Positions 60,099 through 64,000 of a stretch of DNA of 64,000 bases are shown one piece after another (the first letter of the stretch is position 1; each line of letters begins with the position of its first letter). The notes beneath the pieces are model-generated. The model saw nothing but the letters and a program-made list of their open reading frames with translations, did no database searches and was not told the DNA's origin. Location: positions 34,758,501 to 34,822,500 of the forward strand of contig NC_059501.1 in assembly GCF_914767665.1 (NCBI RefSeq), given 5' to 3'. Source of the stretch: Harmonia axyridis. Its lineage: Eukaryota; Arthropoda; Insecta; Coleoptera; Coccinellidae. The translations under genes were made by a program, and so were the position numbers.

Positions 60099-61995
60099 CT
60101 ACAGTCCATTCAGGAATTATTGACATCGAAGTAGGCCATGAACGTTTAGTCGCGGCTTTATTTCTGGTTACAAAAATATCACTAAAAATTGCTATGGTTC
60201 ATCATAGAAATAACCAGTTTAAATTATTTTCATCATTTTTGTATCCGAAAGATCCTGAATTTTCGAAATTACGATTATTACGAAGGACCGCATACAGTCA
60301 TGATTTCATAAATTGAAATTCAGATTATATAACGTAAAAATATAGAGAAATGCTATCTCATTTCAAGGAAATCCAATGAAGAGATATCTATTCATTTAAG
60401 AGTCGCCCATGAAAGATTCCATTGAAGATCATTAAAATATGCATATTCCTTTTCACCAAAGGCTCTTCAAAAATTGTTGCATTACTGATGGACACTAGAT
60501 ACCAACCTGCTTGCAAAATTCTTATCAAATAACTCTTATGGATCATTTTAACTGTGGTGTCTAAACTGGTGAAGAAAACAGAAAAAACTGGTTGATAAAT
60601 TTAAATAGTGTAGCTTAGTGAATGGAAGAGCCATATCATAATAAGACAGGAATAAAATTCAAAGAATCCATTTAGTATATGAAAAATTTTGACATCACAG
60701 TTGTACTGTAACTTTCAAAATTGGAACCAATTTATGAGCCGATGTGTAAATTACTATTCTAAAGTCACTATTTATTGAAACTGTTCATGACATGAATGAT
60801 TGATTAAACTTGTATGAAAAATATGGGTACTATTTGTACTCGAGTTTTCTGTTTTTTATTGAAATGCTTTTATACTAGTTTCTATTAAATTACATGAATT
60901 ATTTTGCCCATAACAGCTTTAACTCACTCACTAAAAGCATTTTTGCATGATATTATTTTTAATTTGTGAATTTTAAAATTTTTTTGCATTCTGTTATTAT
61001 CTTCAAGTGGGTAAGAGGTGAAGAAATTCTTGAAGTTACTCTTCCGAATATATTTTTCGATTAAATACTCAGTAAAAATTCTATAAAGCAATTGGAATTT
61101 ATTAGATTTTTGGATTACTCATTGAAGAACAAAAAACAGATATAACAATACTCAATTTCAATATAGAATATAAATAAACTATAGATGCAATGCCAAGACT
61201 TTGTTTAGCAATCCAATTAAAAAATAATTCTCTCTTCATAGATTTATATAATCCTCATGATCACCACTGTCAAAACAAAACATCCAAGTAAAAATCCAAA
61301 TATCCAGCATTCAAAATAGTGCTCCTTCTACTTTTACCCTTGAATATACTTGAAAAACATTTTGTTTTCTTTTTAGAGTCCACTGTCGAATAATGGCATT
61401 TTCAAATAACCAAGTTTCCTCCAGATAAATGAATTTCACATTTTGTTGCAAATATTCTCTGTATTCACCATAAAATCGTACTCAACTTATTATATTTTTC
61501 TGTTTATCAATAAGAATTTTCCTTTTATTGACTGTTTTGAACTTGTAACCAATAAAGTTTACGTAATGTTGTCTTTGATTGATTAAAATCCAGATGCTTT
61601 TTGGTCAAATTTCATCCAGGCTGATATATTGGTTGCTTTTGGCTCGGCTTCTGGTAACAATCAAATCATTCAATGATTCTTTGAAGGTGAAATCGTATTG
61701 CACAGGTTTTCTTCCACTAATAATCCAGGTTGTAATGACTTGCCTTCTTCTTTTTTCAAACAGTACTGTGAGAAATACTCAAATAAACTAATCAATGTGT
61801 GTTTGAAATTGATACAACTTTTAAGTTTCAAAATTTCTTCGATCAAAACAAACTGAAATCTAACCTCCTGTCAATGACATTTCCAATGCCAACCCGAAAT
61901 CTGCAATTCAAAATGTTTCTGAATGAGCCAGTACCAACTTAATTTCGATTTTCCAAAGCCACCCGGGATGTCAATAATTCCTGAATGGACTGTAG
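60099..61995. repeat. 1.9-kb unit bounded by a perfect 29-bp inverted repeat
   Basis: ctacagtccattcaggaatt and the following attgacatc (60099-60127) are exactly inverted at 61967-61995. Beyond these 29 bp the two sides differ. No 8-bp or TA duplication is evident (flanks ccctact / atacaaat). The interior (60128-61966) has no recognisable transposase. It could be a transposon with short terminal repeats next to the SANT ORF. Confidence 0.6.
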
Positions 61996-62446
61996 ATACA
62001 AATGTTAACAAATGGGACAACGGAAACATGAACTTTTCTATATATAATCAATACAAGAAATTTGAACATTCCCTTCTTTGAAAAACCACTAGAGAGAGCT
62101 AGTCGATTTATTCAGAAAAAAGCATATAGATAATATGTTACGGAAATCAATAAATTTTTTCGATAAAAATATTCCTAGTGATCTGTTATTAACATAGACA
62201 TATAATAACATTATTCTTTGTCTATGCAACGACCTTTAGATCTATGGTCATGAATGATTACAGCGCCATCTAACATTTACTAGTTAATACTCAGGTACCC
62301 ATAACAGATTTCTGGTTAAACTTTTCTGGTTCTCCATTCAACCAATATGTGGCTGAAGATAACTTTAGTAGTAGGTACAGAAGATGTGCCTTAGGATGGC
62401 AGTAGCTGTACGAATTCCTGTTCAACTAACTAGCTTTCATTTAAAT

Positions 62447-63345
62447 TTGTGGGCAAAAGTGCTGTGGAGAAATTAGAGTTGATTTTCTGTTAAATCAAGT
62501 AGCGCTTAGCTTGTACCATATCACATACATTTGTTTACTTACTTCGAATCTGGAAAGTAACTAACGAATTTGTGGTCCAGAGTGCTGTGAAGAAATTTGA
62601 GTGGATTTTTCTGTGGGCAAAATCCGACCAAATTTTTTTCCTGATAATTTTGAAGATAAGAATTCAATTGTGGTGAAAATCTCCATTTTTGCGTTTCATT
62701 GAAATTTTAAGCCAGAAATACTTCTGATGAACACCACTTACGAATTTGAAACTCAAAAGTGATTACTGATTATATCCCCAAATATAATTTTGAGAAAATC
62801 AATACAGTAAATATTTCATTGAAAATTTCAGAAAATATTTCTGCATTCATGTTTTTTCTTAAATTAGAGGACATAATCTATGAAAAGAGATGTGTACAGA
62901 GTGTTCTTCAAGCTTTATGACAAACTAGGTCCGATAAGTTTTCGTTAATAAGCAAAAGACTATAAAATAATAAATTTCCTCTAAATATGTGACAAATTCG
63001 TTCATTTCGCCATACCTAATAAAACAAAATTGTGCAGGAATTTTTAAATTTCACACAGATTTCATGTTTATATATTATTATATGTTGGTTCTCGGAAATC
63101 TCCTGTCACGGATTTATCTAACGAGATTTCATTAAAATTCGTGGTCAAGAGTGATATGAAGAAATTAGAGTTGATTTGCTGTGATTACAAGGAGCGCTTA
63201 CCTTGTACCATATTCTTCCCAGATTCGAAGTATGTAAAGTAAACAAATGTTAGGGATATGGTACGAGATGAGCGCTACTCGTAGTCACAGAAAATCAACT
63301 CTAATTTCTCCACAGGACTAGCTCTTGACCACAAATTTGAATGAA
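62447..63345. repeat. Cluster of MITE copies and one hairpin
   Basis: The block gtgctgtggagaaattagag, ttgattttctg, agtagcgctta, cttgtaccatat, acatttgtttac occurs at 62447-62540, partly at 62568-62625, again at 63138-63235, and inverted at 63236-63345, so the last two form a large hairpin. A foldback MITE family with at least one solo arm. Confidence 0.75.
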
Positions 63346-63370
63346 CGCTCGTTATTATCTGTCCAATGTG

Positions 63371-63474
63371 TATTGCCAACCAACATTTATCCATGCAAAA
63401 ATCACAAAATGATATTCATGGGAAAATTACATTGATTTCAATAAAAATCAAGTGAATTGGAGTGAATAATATAA
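63371..63474 (+). repeat. 105-bp repeat shared with 29628-29732
   Basis: Second copy: attgccaaccaacatttatc, tgcaaaaatcacaaaatgat, attgatttcaataaaaatca, gagtgaataatat. Here it directly follows the MITE hairpin. Confidence 0.55.
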
Positions 63475-63479
63475 CGCGG

Positions 63480-64000
63480 ATGTTAAAAAATAACGTTTCA
63501 ATATTTTGGGAGTTAATTCTAGATCTCAAAATAACTGAAAAGTTTCACATGAGCACGAGTCCGAAATGAGGGGTTTTGGAGATATGATCAATTTACTTTT
63601 TCAAAAATATTTTATAAACCAAATATTCATCCACTGATTTGAAGGTATTACATTTTAATTTCATTTAAATTCAGAAAACAAGACATATGAAAGATGAAAA
63701 TAAATCTAATATCGTATTTGGTTGCGTAAATAGCTAATTTGAAAACCGAAAATCGTTTAAATCTCCAAAAAGGCTAATTTGCGGACTCATATTCATATGA
63801 AATTTTTTGCTTATTCTGAGATCTATAATCATCTCCCAAAATATACTCTGATTGTGCTGAAAACCAACACTTTCTGCTACAATAAATAGATATTTCATAG
63901 AATTCGGGAGTACTGATCCTCTTAAACGAGCTATTCTTCATAGACTGAAGACATCGAAAAAACTCTCACATATTCTGCACATAATGAACAAAGAGAAAAT
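63480..64000. other. Gene-free stretch at the window edge
   Basis: AT-rich, nothing recognised. Confidence 0.5.

Noticed and set aside
61900..61970. P-loop-like translation (DIPGGFGKSKL) on the minus strand
   Set aside because: The residue spacing does not satisfy the Walker A pattern and the frame has no helicase or ATPase continuation.
1..64000. CRISPR arrays, operons, prokaryotic signals
   Set aside because: No regularly spaced repeats with unique spacers and no bacterial gene organisation; spliced genes show this is eukaryotic.

Overview
This is eukaryotic, very AT-rich DNA, most likely from an insect (a beetle or another holometabolous insect; the species cannot be fixed from this window). 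The evidence is spliced genes with GT/AG introns from 59 bp to about 19 kb, decayed Tc1/mariner, pogo-like and hAT transposons, a Jockey-like non-LTR retrotransposon relic, and a Drosophila wunen-type phosphatase gene.

The one convincing host gene lies on the plus strand from 3373 to 43884. Five exons (3373-3524, 20175-20488, 24371-24428, 24488-24664, 43774-43884) join with consistent reading phases into 269 residues of a six-pass membrane phospholipid phosphatase (PAP2/LPP, wunen-like). All three catalytic motifs are present. The first coding exon, carrying the N-terminus and the start of the first membrane helix, was not found and probably lies left of the window.

The introns of about 16.7, 3.9 and 19.1 kb are filled with mobile DNA. 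At 368-1211, before the first visible exon, is an internally deleted Tc1/mariner element. Inside the introns are a hAT-type element with an intact 8-bp target duplication and a second element nested in it (20612-22151), an element with about 450-bp inverted arms whose transposase has lost its catalytic centre (24763-26184), a mariner with decayed transposase (29958-31128), a pogo/CENP-B-like deletion derivative (34271-35097), a non-LTR retrotransposon relic (35190-36125, minus), many MITE or foldback elements, and two copies of a CCGG-rich multi-hairpin repeat (4805 and 39083).

Right of the gene (44.5-64 kb) is mostly intergenic. It holds several large foldback elements, two short hAT-type elements with 8-bp target duplications, a decayed ZMYM/hAT-like transposase (55932-56888) inside a 3.2-kb unit bounded by inverted repeats, and one intact 212-codon ORF on the minus strand (59197-59835) encoding a Myb/SANT-like DNA-binding domain plus a four-fold repeated coiled-coil segment. 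Further right are a perfect 29-bp inverted repeat pair (60099/61967) and a MITE cluster (62447-63345).

I did not find a convincing new biological system. The more informative observations concern transposon structure: an occupied/empty site comparison inside the window, nested insertions, end-to-end fused deletion derivatives, and the SANT-domain ORF.
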